Notes: generated by a model not told the origin, from the letters alone. DNA of 34,322 bases from Sphingomonas sp. Mn802worker (GCF_000382485.1 NZ_AORY01000013.1:1-34322), one strand, 5' to 3'. Shown: positions 5,880-14,440, counted from the stretch's first letter. Numbers and translations are program-made.

Positions 5880-6093
5880 CCTCGCCAAATATGAGCTGAC
5901 AGTAAAGCGCCTGTGGTCTCCTTGCTGCTAGAAAGTCAAAGCTTCGTTAACCGTTCCGCTACCATTGTAGGGGTCGATTACATCGGTATTGCAAAGACCC
6001 GTGTCTGGGTTTGAGTTTGTGATAACTGGCGCTTGCGCGAAAGCGTTCGCCTGCGGGAAGACGCGGTTAACGGCGAAGGTACTATCAACTTAG
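5880..6093. other. Non-coding leader region of the cyclase-like gene
   Basis: No gene is seen in these 214 nt, which are clearly more AT-rich than the phage core. CGTTAACCG (5945-5953) and its exact complement CGGTTAACG (6064-6072) lie 110 nt apart, and an imperfect CGCTT/AAGCG hairpin lies between them near 6030. A clear -35/-10 pair could not be assigned. The change in composition marks the left edge of the inserted cargo segment. Confidence 0.4.
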
Positions 6094-6855
6094 ATGAGGA
6101 GCGATAAGTCGGTGGGTACAGCGCGGCGAGACGTGGGTGAGCGAGAGTATGAGTTACGAGTGGTCGCGTTTTTAGACGTACTCGGTTTCAGTAACTTGGT
6201 CGAAGAGGCTGATCACAGCGAAGAGCCTCGCGAGATTATATTAACAATCATTCGTACGTTACGAGATACGCTTGCGCGAAATCCAAGGGTCGGCTTTGAG
6301 TTTACTCAGTTCTCTGACTCGATTGTGATATCAGCCGGTCTCAATCTGTACGGCATAAATGCTGTGTTCTCTGGCTGTAGGATGTTGGCAACTAATTTGA
6401 TACAGCGTGGTATACTGCTCCGGGGTGGTATAGCAGTTGGTAATCTTACGCATACGGACGACGTGCTATTTGGAACTGGCTTATTGAAAGCGTATGGTTG
6501 CGATGCTTCGGGCGCCCCTCCTCGTATAGCTCTGCACAGCACTATGAAGGACGCAGTAGACGATTATAGTGCGATGTACGGCCTGTCCGAGCAGGTCATA
6601 AGAGACCACTATGATCTAACACCGATTCTCGACACCTTTCTTGATTTCGCGGAATTCGATCCGAAGCCGGAGCCCGGGAAGGTCGATTTAATCGAACCGG
6701 CAAGGGTCATAGCTGGTCACATCAACGCTTCCGCTTCTAATCGGGAACTTCCTGCTTCTGTTCGGGCAAAATGGCGATGGATGCGTGATTATTGGAACAG
6801 ATCTGTGACACGCGGCGGTTATCTTCAGTTAGCTGATGTTGACGACGCTGACTAA
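6094..6855 (+). CDS. Class III nucleotide-cyclase-like protein (cargo, possible defence signalling enzyme)
   Basis: This 253-aa protein has the layout of a single catalytic class III cyclase-type domain: VAFLDVLGFSNLV (Asp28), FEFTQFSDSIVIS (Asp75), LLRGGIAVGNLTH (107-120) and LFGTGLLKAYGCD (125-137). The two aspartates sit where metal-binding aspartates lie in these cyclases. Pycsar systems use related enzymes (PycC) to make cCMP or cUMP on infection, but no effector gene is adjacent here. The gene is AT-richer than all surrounding genes and sits between the early region and tail gene D, so it looks acquired. GTG at 6112, with GAGGAG before it, is an alternative start. Fold class is likely; product and role are unknown. 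Confidence 0.65.
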   Translation: MRSDKSVGTARRDVGEREYELRVVAFLDVLGFSNLVEEADHSEEPREIILTIIRTLRDTLARNPRVGFEFTQFSDSIVISAGLNLYGINAVFSGCRMLATNLIQRGILLRGGIAVGNLTHTDDVLFGTGLLKAYGCDASGAPPRIALHSTMKDAVDDYSAMYGLSEQVIRDHYDLTPILDTFLDFAEFDPKPEPGKVDLIEPARVIAGHINASASNRELPASVRAKWRWMRDYWNRSVTRGGYLQLADVDDAD

Positions 6856-6880
6856 CCAATATCGCGCGGCAGATCGCGCA

Positions 6881-7912
6881 TTACGAGTTCTCCAGCTTGA
6901 TCTGTGTCGTGAACCCACGCTCGCCGACGCTGTGCGCCACCTCGGTCACCAGCCAACCAATGGCGTCGATCGCCGGCTTGTAGCCGCTGACCTTCGCCTT
7001 CGTCTCGGGGTGTAGATCCGCGCGGCCGAGCGCGAGCGTGAGAGAGAGCGACACCGGCTCGCGACCGGCGCGCGCCTTGGCGGCATTGGCGGCGGTCTGC
7101 GCCTCTTCCTCGGTGGCGAACACCTTCGTGAGCGTCTTCGCGCCCTTCACCTCGCCAGCGACGAAATGCTGCCGCTTGCCCTCTTTGCGGTCGTGCCAAG
7201 TCGCCTTCACGCCGGGCACGTCCTCGCGCTTCTGCCGGCTGAACTGATGCGTGTCGCTGTCGCGGCGCGCGATCGTCACGGTGGCGAGCGTCTTGCCGGT
7301 CGGCGTAGTGGCGGCGCCGATCGGCGACAGGATCAGCACGCCGCGCAGGATCTTCGCGACCGCGCCGCGCTCGCGGCCGAGGCGGCGGAGGAAGGCGAGG
7401 TCGCTCTCACGGTTCTGCGCCTTGGTGGTGATCGCGACAGCGGCGAGGCTGGGCGCGCAGCGCGGCGTGAGGCCATGTGCCTGTGCGATCTCTGCGACAA
7501 TCGCGCCGAGGGTGGTGCCGTGCCAAGCCTTCTCGCGCCTGGTCTTTAAGTCGCTGGTGAAGTCGGCCGCGCGGGCGCGCACGGTAATGACGTCGGGGGG
7601 CCCACCATGATTGACCTCGTCCACGATGAACCAGCCCTTGTCGACCAGGCCGGCGGTCACGTCACTGCCCTGTTTCCAGCCGAGCCAGACGTGGATCTTC
7701 GCGCCGGTGGGCGGCAGCGCAACGGTGCCGTCGCTGTCATCGATCACAAGGTCAAGCTGGTCGGCTTCCTCGCCGCGCTTCTCGGTGATGCCAAGGCTGA
7801 CCAGGCGCGGGCGCGGGGGCTGGCCACCCGGCTGCGGTACCTTGCCCTGTAGTGTCGGTGTGATGTCGGTGCCGTCGACCAGAACGCGCAGCGCAGGGAT
7901 GTTGGCGATCAT
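6881..7912 (-). CDS. D: Tail hub/late control protein D
   Basis: This 343-aa protein matches P2 gpD, the VgrG gp27-like hub: N-terminal LVDGTDITPTL, the LGITEKRGEEADQLDLVIDD strand pattern, and the C-terminal GYKPAIDAIGWLVTEVAHSVGERGFTT segment typical of the family. It forms the baseplate hub through which the tail tube and spike connect. It is the last gene of the tail operon, after U with an ATGA overlap, the same order as P2. In P2 the next gene is ogr; here the cyclase-like gene converges on its end instead. Confidence 0.9.
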   Translation of the reverse strand: MIANIPALRVLVDGTDITPTLQGKVPQPGGQPPRPRLVSLGITEKRGEEADQLDLVIDDSDGTVALPPTGAKIHVWLGWKQGSDVTAGLVDKGWFIVDEVNHGGPPDVITVRARAADFTSDLKTRREKAWHGTTLGAIVAEIAQAHGLTPRCAPSLAAVAITTKAQNRESDLAFLRRLGRERGAVAKILRGVLILSPIGAATTPTGKTLATVTIARRDSDTHQFSRQKREDVPGVKATWHDRKEGKRQHFVAGEVKGAKTLTKVFATEEEAQTAANAAKARAGREPVSLSLTLALGRADLHPETKAKVSGYKPAIDAIGWLVTEVAHSVGERGFTTQIKLENS

Positions 7913-8310
7913 GCGTCGGTGCCGTCGACGCGGAGCAGGTCGATCGAAAAGTCGATCTGCCGCGGCGTGCCATCAGGCCAGAACGCCTTTCGGCGATCAT
8001 CGATGGTGGTGATGACGAAGGCGCCGTAGACGTAGCCGCGCCCGTCGACCAGCGACCAGGCGTCGCCGGTGCCCGCCATGCGGCGCAGCTCGTCCACCGA
8101 CACCTCACCGTCTGCGATCTCGGTGAAGACGGTGCCGGGCAGGCTGATCGTCTCTTCGCCTGGTCCAGTGAACTGCGTCGCATCGCGCGAGCCGACGCGG
8201 GTCGAGGAGGCATGGCGCCAGGTGGCGCGGCGGGACAGCTCATCGAATGCGAGCGTGTCGATCGAGAAGACGAAGAGGCCGAGGGCGAGCAGCATCAGGG
8301 CGTTTCCCAA
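7909..8310 (-). CDS. U: Tail terminator-type protein U
   Basis: This 133-aa protein has the gpU features: start MGNALMLLALGLFVFSIDTLAFDELSRR, central WSLVDGRGYVYGAFVITTIDD, and ending IDFSIDLLRVDG. P2 gpU is needed to complete the tail tube. It lies between T (16-nt overlap) and D (ATGA overlap), as in P2. Confidence 0.9.
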   Translation of the reverse strand: MGNALMLLALGLFVFSIDTLAFDELSRRATWRHASSTRVGSRDATQFTGPGEETISLPGTVFTEIADGEVSVDELRRMAGTGDAWSLVDGRGYVYGAFVITTIDDRRKAFWPDGTPRQIDFSIDLLRVDGTDA

Positions 8311-10706
8311 TCAGGCGTGTCACCGTAGCTCGAGCGCCCCCGCGCGGCGGTCTCGCGCTCGCGACGATCGATCTCGTCGGCGATCAGGCGTGCCAGATCC
8401 TGCGCGTGTTCGCCCGGCTGCTGGTTGATGGTGATGTTGTAGGTGCGGGCACCGGCCACGCTACCAGCGCCGGCCGCGCTTGCGGCAGCTGCGGGCGACG
8501 CCATCGCCAGCGCGGGCACCGCAGTGCCGCTGACGATCGCCAAGGACAGGCGGCGCGAGAGGCTGTCCATGCGGCGCACCGGCTCGCTCTCCTGCGCGGC
8601 GATGCCGTTGGTCAGCCCGTCGATGATGTTGCCGCCAAAGCCGGCGAAGACGCGGCTGGGCGAGTGGATGTCGAGCTTCTTGGCGAACCAGCTTGCGGCC
8701 GAACTGGCGACGCCGACGATGGTGGAGCGGAGTGCGCCAACCATGCCGAGCACGCCACGGATCAGCCCGCTGATCATGTCGCGGCCGAACTGTGCGAAGC
8801 GCAAGGGAAGAGCGGCGAACCAGGCGAGTGCGCTGACGCCTGTCGCTTTGATGCTCGACCACACGCCCGCGAACCAGCCGGTGATCGCGCCCCAGTTCGC
8901 GTAAATGGCGTAAGCCGCGGCGCCGATCGCGACGACGCCCGCCACGACGGCGAGCGCGATGCCGATCACGGGCAGGAGGCCGATGCCGAGCGCGCCGGCC
9001 GCGAACGACAGCGCGGCAAACGGCGCAACCAGGCCGGCAATGACGATCGCGCCACCACCGAGCACGAAGAAGAGCGAGGCAAAGGCGGCAGCGCCGACGC
9101 CGATCGCGCGCGTGAGGCCGGGATAGCGGTTGGCGACATCGCTGACCCAGGTGGCAAAGGCAGTTGCGCGCACGACGACGGCGTTGACGGCCGGGAGCAG
9201 CTGCGCGCCGAGGGTGACCGCGAGGGTGGTGGCGTTGATTTTGAGCTGCTTCGTCTGCTCGGCCGAATCCTGCATGCGAACGGCGAAGTCGCTGTCGGTG
9301 GTGCCGCCCGCACCCGCCGCCTCGGCGCGGATCTGGCGATAGAGCTGCATGTTCTGGATAAGTGGACGCAACCCCTGCTGCACCTGCGCGTCCTCGAACA
9401 AATAGCCGAGTTTCGACAGGTCGCCTTTGAGCGTCTTGTTGGTCAGCTCGGCAATTGCCTCGAGCGGGGTCTTGCCCTCGGCATAGGCTTTCTTGAGCGC
9501 GGCGGGTAGGTCGACGCCCATCTTTTCGAACGCCTTGTTGGTGGCGGGCGAGGCGATCTTCTGCAGAATGTTAGCGAGGTTGGTGCCGGCGGTCGCGGCG
9601 TCGCCCGCGCCCTTGCGCGTGATTTGCAAGCCAGCGGCGAGATCCGCGACCGCGAAGCTGCCGGTCTGCCCGAGACCCTGATAGGCAGCGGTCAGCGCAG
9701 GAAAGTACTGCGCCATATCCTTGATCTCGAACGCGCCCGCCTTGCCAGCGGTCGCCATGATATCGATCACCTTGCCGGTCTGCGCGATCGGTACCTTCAG
9801 ATTGTCGGTCGCGGCATAGGCGGCAGCCGACAGGTCGGCGATCTCGGCCTTGTAGGCGGTCGCCGCGCGGCCGATCGGCGTCATCATCCTGACGGCGTCG
9901 GGTACCTTCGCGCCTAAGCCAGCGAGTGTGTCGACGCCCGCCTGCAGGTCGGCGGGCATCTGGTTGGCGGCGCGAGCAGCGACGAGCAGGTTGCGGCCAA
10001 GCTTCTCCGATGCGGCGCGCGAGAGGTCGGCCTTCTGGCCGATGTCGGTCATGACCGATTCGTATTCCTGCGCCGCTTTCACGCTGGTGATCAGCGGTGC
10101 GGCCATGACGACGCCGGTGCTGATCGCGGCCGCACCGCTCGCCGCCAAACCGGTCGCGACACCCTGCATTCGCGTGAACCGTGCGCGGCCAGCGTTGATG
10201 CGGCGCTCGCGATCGGCGAGACGCCCGAGCCGCTGTTCCTGTTGGCGAAGCTCGTCGCTGGTGCGGCCAGCCTCGCGGCGCAGCTCGCGCTCGTGCCGGG
10301 CGAGATCGTTGGTAGCGATGCCGGCGGTGCGCAACCGGTCGCGCAGCTCGCCGAGCTGGCGTGTCTCAGCCTGTTGCTGGCGCTCGAGCTGCTGCAGCTC
10401 GACCTTGGCGCGGTTGAAATCGCGGGTGAGCGCGCGCGTCGGGTTCTGCGTCTGTGCGACCTGGCGGCCGAGTGCCGCGGCACGCGCGCGGGCAGCGTCC
10501 AGTGCGCTTTCGGTCTGGCGAAGCCCGGCCTTTAGCCCGCGAAAGCCGGCGATGTTGGTCTGCGCGCGGTCGATCTCTTTCAGGCGATCACGCGTGGCGC
10601 GCAGGCCGTCCGCGGCCTTGGTCGACCCGCCGGCGATCTCACGCAGCGGGCGGGAAACCTTGTCCCCCGCCTCGAGCAGCATGCGGATGCGCAGGTTCCT
10701 GTCCAC
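8295..10706 (-). CDS. T: Tail tape measure protein T
   Basis: This 803-aa protein has a coiled-coil Arg/Gln-rich N-terminal 160 residues, a TP901-type tape-measure core starting near QEYESVMTDIGQKADLSRA (about residue 212), and a long hydrophobic part (about residues 545-625, several Gly/Ala/Val-rich spans including ALAVVAGVVAIGAAAYAIYANW). A Gln/Asp-rich C-terminal region with SPSRVFAGFGGNIIDGLTNGIA follows. Tape-measure proteins set tail length and help DNA entry. It follows E/E' and precedes U, as in P2. The length is close to P2 gpT (815 aa). Confidence 0.92.
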   Translation of the reverse strand: MDRNLRIRMLLEAGDKVSRPLREIAGGSTKAADGLRATRDRLKEIDRAQTNIAGFRGLKAGLRQTESALDAARARAAALGRQVAQTQNPTRALTRDFNRAKVELQQLERQQQAETRQLGELRDRLRTAGIATNDLARHERELRREAGRTSDELRQQEQRLGRLADRERRINAGRARFTRMQGVATGLAASGAAAISTGVVMAAPLITSVKAAQEYESVMTDIGQKADLSRAASEKLGRNLLVAARAANQMPADLQAGVDTLAGLGAKVPDAVRMMTPIGRAATAYKAEIADLSAAAYAATDNLKVPIAQTGKVIDIMATAGKAGAFEIKDMAQYFPALTAAYQGLGQTGSFAVADLAAGLQITRKGAGDAATAGTNLANILQKIASPATNKAFEKMGVDLPAALKKAYAEGKTPLEAIAELTNKTLKGDLSKLGYLFEDAQVQQGLRPLIQNMQLYRQIRAEAAGAGGTTDSDFAVRMQDSAEQTKQLKINATTLAVTLGAQLLPAVNAVVVRATAFATWVSDVANRYPGLTRAIGVGAAAFASLFFVLGGGAIVIAGLVAPFAALSFAAGALGIGLLPVIGIALAVVAGVVAIGAAAYAIYANWGAITGWFAGVWSSIKATGVSALAWFAALPLRFAQFGRDMISGLIRGVLGMVGALRSTIVGVASSAASWFAKKLDIHSPSRVFAGFGGNIIDGLTNGIAAQESEPVRRMDSLSRRLSLAIVSGTAVPALAMASPAAAASAAGAGSVAGARTYNITINQQPGEHAQDLARLIADEIDRRERETAARGRSSYGDTPDWETP

Positions 10707-10707
10707 G

Positions 10708-10827
10708 CTACTTCCCCTCGGGATTGTGGCGGCGCGCCGCGCGCTCGCGCCATTGCATCAGGTCGGCGACGGAGAGCGCGTCGAGGGCGTCAGGCTGCCA
10801 GTGGAAGACGAAGGCGATGTCCGCCAT
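10708..10827 (-). CDS. E': Tail assembly chaperone extension E' (39-codon frame)
   Basis: The frame reads MADIAFVFHWQPDALDALSV...LMQWRERAARRHN, which is the GpE+E' family motif of P2-like phages. In P2 this part is made only as a fusion to gpE by a -1 frameshift. Here the frame stays open upstream through 10878, so a shift at the TTTTTTG at 10878-10884 produces a 156-aa E-E' fusion. The ATG at 10827 may or may not be used on its own. The frame ends 2 nt before the tape measure gene starts. Confidence 0.85.
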   Translation of the reverse strand: MADIAFVFHWQPDALDALSVADLMQWRERAARRHNPEGK

Positions 10828-10835
10828 GGGGTCTT

Positions 10836-11177
10836 CTACGCAGCCTGGGAGAGCGCCTCCTTCGTCGCACTCGGCAGCAAAAAATCAACGAGGATCCCCG
10901 CCAGCATGGTCACGTCGGCGGGGTCCATCGCGTCGACCAGGTGCGGGTGGAGCACCGGGCTGGTCACGCGCGGCGCGACGAGCGCGACCTGGTTGTATTC
11001 CATACGCACCAGCCCGCCGAGGTTCGCACCGCGCAGCGCGCCGCCCATCGGCTTGCGGACGGTCACCTTGGTGCCGGCCGCGATCACGACCTTGTCGGCG
11101 ACGACGATGTCGTATTCGAGTTCCAGCTCGCCAGAGTTGGCCGGCGCGGGCTTGTTGTTCTGATCGTCCATGTTCAA
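10836..11177 (-). CDS. E: Tail assembly chaperone E
   Basis: This 113-aa protein has an acidic leader and then the gpE-type ELEYDIVVADKVVIAAGTKVTVRKP, followed by GANLGGLVRMEYNQVALVAPRVTSPVL and the DPADVTMLAGILVDFLLPSA helix. gpE and its frameshifted form gpE+E' are chaperones for the tape measure in tail assembly, like lambda G and GT. Codons 98-100 (Asp-Phe-Leu) contain the slippery heptamer. Position between FII and T is as in P2. An alternative ATG lies two codons in. Confidence 0.9.
   Translation of the reverse strand: MNMDDQNNKPAPANSGELELEYDIVVADKVVIAAGTKVTVRKPMGGALRGANLGGLVRMEYNQVALVAPRVTSPVLHPHLVDAMDPADVTMLAGILVDFLLPSATKEALSQAA
10878..10884 (-). promoter_or_regulatory. Programmed -1 frameshift site in E
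   Basis: On the minus strand the heptamer is T-TTT-TTG, in phase with the zero-frame codons GAT TTT TTG, exactly the P2 E/E' slippery sequence. After a -1 shift, reading continues open for 17 codons into the E' frame and then through all 39 E' codons. No strong downstream stem was assigned by eye. Confidence 0.85.
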
Positions 11178-11225
11178 TCCAATCGGGGCAGGGGAGAGCG
11201 TTAGCGGCAGCGCGGGCGCGGCGCC

Positions 11226-11735
11226 TTAGATGCCGAGTGCGGCGCGGTGACCGGCCATCACGTCTACGCCGCCAACCAGCTCGACCATGCCGAGCACGTC
11301 GATCTCGATCACGACCTCGTTGTTCCAGATCAGCTTGTAGTAGGAGAGCTGGCTCTTGACCTTGAACTCTGTATCCTCGCCGGGCTTCAGTTCGCCCATA
11401 TCGATCTCTTCGTGCCGTCCGCGCGTGACGATTTCGACCGTGTCAATTGCGCCGGTGTCGTCGTTCTGAAAGCTACCAACGAAGCGCTGCTGGACGCCCG
11501 ACAGCGTCAGCATCGCAGCCTGACGCAGCACCCGGCGCATCGGGCCACCGTAGGTCGCCTCCATCTCGAGCGCTTCGCCGCCCATGTCGATCTTGACTGG
11601 GCGGTTCATGCCACCAGCGCGAAAATCCTCTAGCTTGCGATTGAGCTTGGGCGGGGTGACCGAGACGACCTCGCCGAGGCACGATTCGCCGGCGTTGAAG
11701 ATGTTCATCTGCTTGAGCTTGGTGGGGAACGCCAT
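11226..11735 (-). CDS. FII: Major tail tube protein FII
   Basis: This 169-aa protein is close to P2 FII in length and pattern: MAFPTKLKQMNIFNAGESCLGEVVSVTPPKL at the start, EDFRAGGMNRPVKIDMGGEALEMEATYGG in the middle, and KLIWNNEVVIEIDVLGMVELVGG near the end. It polymerises into the inner tube of the contractile tail. It follows FI by 44 nt and precedes E. Confidence 0.93.
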   Translation of the reverse strand: MAFPTKLKQMNIFNAGESCLGEVVSVTPPKLNRKLEDFRAGGMNRPVKIDMGGEALEMEATYGGPMRRVLRQAAMLTLSGVQQRFVGSFQNDDTGAIDTVEIVTRGRHEEIDMGELKPGEDTEFKVKSQLSYYKLIWNNEVVIEIDVLGMVELVGGVDVMAGHRAALGI

Positions 11736-11779
11736 GATGGCAGCCTTTCAGTCGCGGGAAGGGGAGGCAGTGCGGGCGG

Positions 11780-12952
11780 TCAGCTGCCGGCAACCAGGCT
11801 GGCGAAGTCCGCGAAGAACTCGTCGCTGATCTCCTGCTCGAGCCCGAGTGCCTCGAGCGGAGGCACGAAGGTGTAGCGGTAGCCGATCGCCAGCTTGCCG
11901 GCCTTGAGCTGGTCGACCGGGTTCTTGGCTGGATTGAAGGTGGCGACCGCGCCGAGGATGCGGCCGGCGCGCTTCTCGGCGCGAAACAACTCGTTGATCT
12001 CCTCCACGATGTCGCGCGCGAGGCTGGGCACGAGCGGCTTGTCGATGCCCCACACCAGCCCGAGCGCGACTGAGTCGGCGAGGATGTGCGCCGTGCGACA
12101 CGCGCTCTCGAAGGCGAAGTCGCTGCCCTTCTCGGCGCAGGTGCGGTTGCCCCAGAAGCGCAGATCGCCGGCGATGCGTACGATCGTGACCAGCTCACTG
12201 GCGTTCAGAACGTTGGCGTCGCAGTCCGCGTCCTGGATGTCGAAGGTGACGCCGGCGGTCAGGCCGTCCACGTCGGCGAGCGGCACGTTGGAGAGCGTCT
12301 TGTGCCAGCCCTGCGCCTGGTCGATCGCGGCGCGCGCGCCCATCGCGATCGCGGCGACGGAAACGGGGATGCTGGCACCATCGGCACCATAGGGCGCGGT
12401 GACACCCGGCCACAGCAGGGTGAGCGCGCGGGCATCGGGGAAGAGGCCGCGATAGGCAATCGCCTCGCCACGATCGCCGCCGATCGCCGCGGCGTAGACG
12501 CGCGCGCGCAGCCGCTCGCCGACGGCAACCAGCGCTTCGGTCACCAGCTCGTCCTCGAGACCGGGCGCTCCGATGATGCGCGGCTGCAGCTTTAGCTGAG
12601 CCGAGGCGGTGAGCAGCGCCTGCATGCCCGACTTCACGCCGGCCTCATCCTTTCCGATGATGGCGGCGGTGGTGGCAGCGGCGTCAGCGCCGGGCGCGAT
12701 ACGCACGACGATGACGGGTGCGTCGACCTGACCCTTGATCGCGGTCAGCGCGGCGCGCAGCGTGCCGCTCGCCCCCGCCTTGGCGATGGCGTCATCGAGG
12801 TTGGTCACCTTCACCGGCGTGTCGAGCGGGAAGTCTGCGGCGTTCGCGGCGGGTGCGGTTGCGACCAGGCCAATGACGGCGGTGGCGACAATGGCAAGCG
12901 AGCGTGGGCTGTTCTTCACCTCGGTGACGTTGATGCCGTGCAGGAAGCTCAT
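11780..12952 (-). CDS. FI: Contractile tail sheath protein FI
   Basis: This 390-aa protein begins MSFLHGINVTEVKNSPRSLAIVATAVIGLVATAP, followed by FPLDTPVKVTNLDDAIAKAGASGTL, the recognisable N-terminal fold of P2-type sheath proteins. The C-terminal part (ANVLNASELVTIVRIAGDLRFWGNRTCA, DIVEEINELFRAEKRAGRILG) matches the conserved sheath core. It forms the outer sheath whose contraction drives the tube. It lies between W and FII, so genes V-W-FI-FII are contiguous, without the J-I-H-G block found between W and FI in P2. Confidence 0.93.
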   Translation of the reverse strand: MSFLHGINVTEVKNSPRSLAIVATAVIGLVATAPAANAADFPLDTPVKVTNLDDAIAKAGASGTLRAALTAIKGQVDAPVIVVRIAPGADAAATTAAIIGKDEAGVKSGMQALLTASAQLKLQPRIIGAPGLEDELVTEALVAVGERLRARVYAAAIGGDRGEAIAYRGLFPDARALTLLWPGVTAPYGADGASIPVSVAAIAMGARAAIDQAQGWHKTLSNVPLADVDGLTAGVTFDIQDADCDANVLNASELVTIVRIAGDLRFWGNRTCAEKGSDFAFESACRTAHILADSVALGLVWGIDKPLVPSLARDIVEEINELFRAEKRAGRILGAVATFNPAKNPVDQLKAGKLAIGYRYTFVPPLEALGLEQEISDEFFADFASLVAGS

Positions 12953-12966
12953 GCGCAGGTGACCTT

Positions 12967-13329
12967 TCAGGCGAGCGCCGACAGGGCGCGGATGGTGGTG
13001 GAGGCGGTGAAGGCGGGGCTGCCGGCAACGTCGGTGCGGCGTCCGGTGACGGTCAGCACCGCCTGGTGTGGATGGTCGCCGGGAGAAAGTATCACGCGCG
13101 AGATTCGCGCGCGGCCCTCCTGACGTAGCAAGGCGAGCGCAGCCGCGGCGAAGATGCGCGTTCGGCCACCCGCGTTGTTCGGCTGATCAAGCAACTCGGG
13201 CACGCGCGAGCCATAGTCACGGCGGGCGACGCGGGTGCCGATCGGCGTACCGAGGATGTCGCCGATCGACTGTGCGAGGTGGTCGGCGCCGGCAAGCGGC
13301 TTGCCCGAGATGCGATTCATGCCGTTCAC
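12967..13329 (-). CDS. W: Baseplate wedge protein W (gp25-like)
   Basis: This 120-aa protein has the GPW/gp25 pattern: GKPLAGADHLAQSIGDILGTPIGTRVARRDYGSRVPELLDQP, then a C-terminal beta section ISRVILSPGDHPHQAVLTVTGRRTD. gp25-like proteins trigger sheath polymerisation at the baseplate. It overlaps V by ATGA. In P2, J follows; here FI follows directly. Confidence 0.9.
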   Translation of the reverse strand: MNGMNRISGKPLAGADHLAQSIGDILGTPIGTRVARRDYGSRVPELLDQPNNAGGRTRIFAAAALALLRQEGRARISRVILSPGDHPHQAVLTVTGRRTDVAGSPAFTASTTIRALSALA

Positions 13330-13880
13330 TGCGGCTTGCCCGACAAGCCCTGTCCGGACTGAACCGCGACGTGAACGTGATCCTTGAGGCTTTTACCCGC
13401 ACCAACCACGTCGGCGGCGGACACGATCTTGCCCGTTGAGCGGATCTCGCCTTCGATCGTCAGATCGCCCGTGATGTTCAGACCGCCATCGGCAACGAGC
13501 ACGATGGTCGCGCCGGCGGGCAGGTAGGCGGTGAGCGCGTGCGCGGTCGGATCGTAGCCAATCAGCGCGCGGTCAGCGAAGTCGAGGAGGGTCTTCTTGT
13601 CGCGGGCCGGCTGCGGCCGGGCACTACTCGACAGGCTACCCATGATGATGCCGCGGGCGATGTCGCTTTCGGGCGCGATGACAAGCACCTGCTCCCCGAC
13701 GCTCGGCGGCGACCAGACGCGTGTGTCGCCCATGCGCGGCGAGAGCCAGGGAAGATCGCCGGTGACGAGATCGTCGGCGAGCTGGATGCGCGCGGTTGCA
13801 GTTTCGAGGTCGACCGATACAACGCTGCCTTCGCGCGCGATATCGCCGATCAGGCGCTGATAGTCGTAAGGCTCGGCCAT
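13326..13880 (-). CDS. V: Baseplate spike protein V
   Basis: This 184-aa protein (ATG at 13880) has an N-terminal OB-like part (GSVVSVDLETATARIQLADD, LPWLSPRMGDTRVWSPPSVGEQVLVI) and a short beta-helix tip (GLNITGDLTIEGEIRSTGKIVSAADVVGAGKSLKDHVH). The HVH near the end fits the iron-binding HxH of P2 gpV tips. gpV is the membrane-piercing spike. A longer upstream reading would cross the Ogr-type site and was rejected. It is the first gene of the second tail block. Confidence 0.93.
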   Translation of the reverse strand: MAEPYDYQRLIGDIAREGSVVSVDLETATARIQLADDLVTGDLPWLSPRMGDTRVWSPPSVGEQVLVIAPESDIARGIIMGSLSSSARPQPARDKKTLLDFADRALIGYDPTAHALTAYLPAGATIVLVADGGLNITGDLTIEGEIRSTGKIVSAADVVGAGKSLKDHVHVAVQSGQGLSGKPQ

Positions 13881-13922
13881 GCCGCGACCATGCGCGGGGT
13901 GCGTGCGGAGGCGAGGGCGTGC

Positions 13923-13947
13923 TCTTGTTGAAACGCTTTCTACAAGA
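13923..13947 (-). promoter_or_regulatory. Ogr-type activator site 2 (V operon)
   Basis: Outer arms TCTTGT/ACAAGA and inner arms GAAA/TTTC around a CGC centre form a 25-bp near-perfect dyad with one unpaired T on each side. The centre (13935) is 55 nt before the V start codon. The remaining intergenic sequence up to 14170 holds no gene I can support. Confidence 0.75.
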
Positions 13948-14170
13948 TTAGCCTCGCGACGTGCATGGCGGCTATGTCGGCAACGAGGGTAAAGGCTTAG
14001 CCGCACTCGGTGAAATGCCGGCGGAGTGCAGCATGAGGGAGATCGCGCATGTCGCAGGAATGCCGGCGCGGAGATGCGAGTCGAGCGAGTGCGCGCTGTT
14101 GTTGCGGGGTGAGCGACGACACTGGACCCCCGTAAGTAAACGCGGCAGACCAACGGTCGAGGAGATTGTT

Positions 14171-14371
14171 ATGTCGTTCGAATTGAACTCTTTGAATGTT
14201 GATCTGCACGGGAATAAGGCGAGCGCGACGTTTTACGATGCGGCCGGCGCGCGCAGCGTCTCTGTGAACGTTCCTCTCGCCACGCCTGGCGACCAGCCTG
14301 AATCTGCCTTGAGAGCCGCGGCAGTTTCAGCGCTACGCCAAGCTCTGCTAGACTCCGCCGCAGCGCTTTAG
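14171..14371 (+). CDS. Small orphan plus-strand protein (66 aa)
   Basis: The ATG at 14171 follows GAGGAG with good spacing. The 66-aa product reads MSFELNSLNVDLHGNKASATF with a later Ala/Leu helix (ESALRAAAVSALRQALLDSAAAL), a small beta-alpha layout. It stands alone on the plus strand between two minus-strand tail blocks, at the place where P2-type phages take up cargo near the tail fibre genes. Function is unknown. Reading can extend upstream to 13961, but no ribosome site supports that. Confidence 0.55.
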   Translation: MSFELNSLNVDLHGNKASATFYDAAGARSVSVNVPLATPGDQPESALRAAAVSALRQALLDSAAAL

Positions 14372-14440
14372 AGGAGCGCGGCAAGTCGCTAGGCGGAAGG
14401 TGCGAGATCGCGAAGAGACCTGACCGAGGTCTTCACCACA

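Noticed and set aside
5945..6072. CGTTAACCG/CGGTTAACG inverted repeats as ends of an insertion sequence
   Set aside because: No transposase lies between them and no target duplication is visible; they enclose only 110 nt.
6094..6855. Complete Pycsar system
   Set aside because: Only a cyclase-like gene is present; no PycTM or PycTIR-type effector lies beside it, so the system name is not justified.
8247..9509. 420-codon plus-strand frame opposite the tape measure gene
   Set aside because: Antisense shadow of the tape measure; Arg/Gly/Asp-rich composition and no motif.
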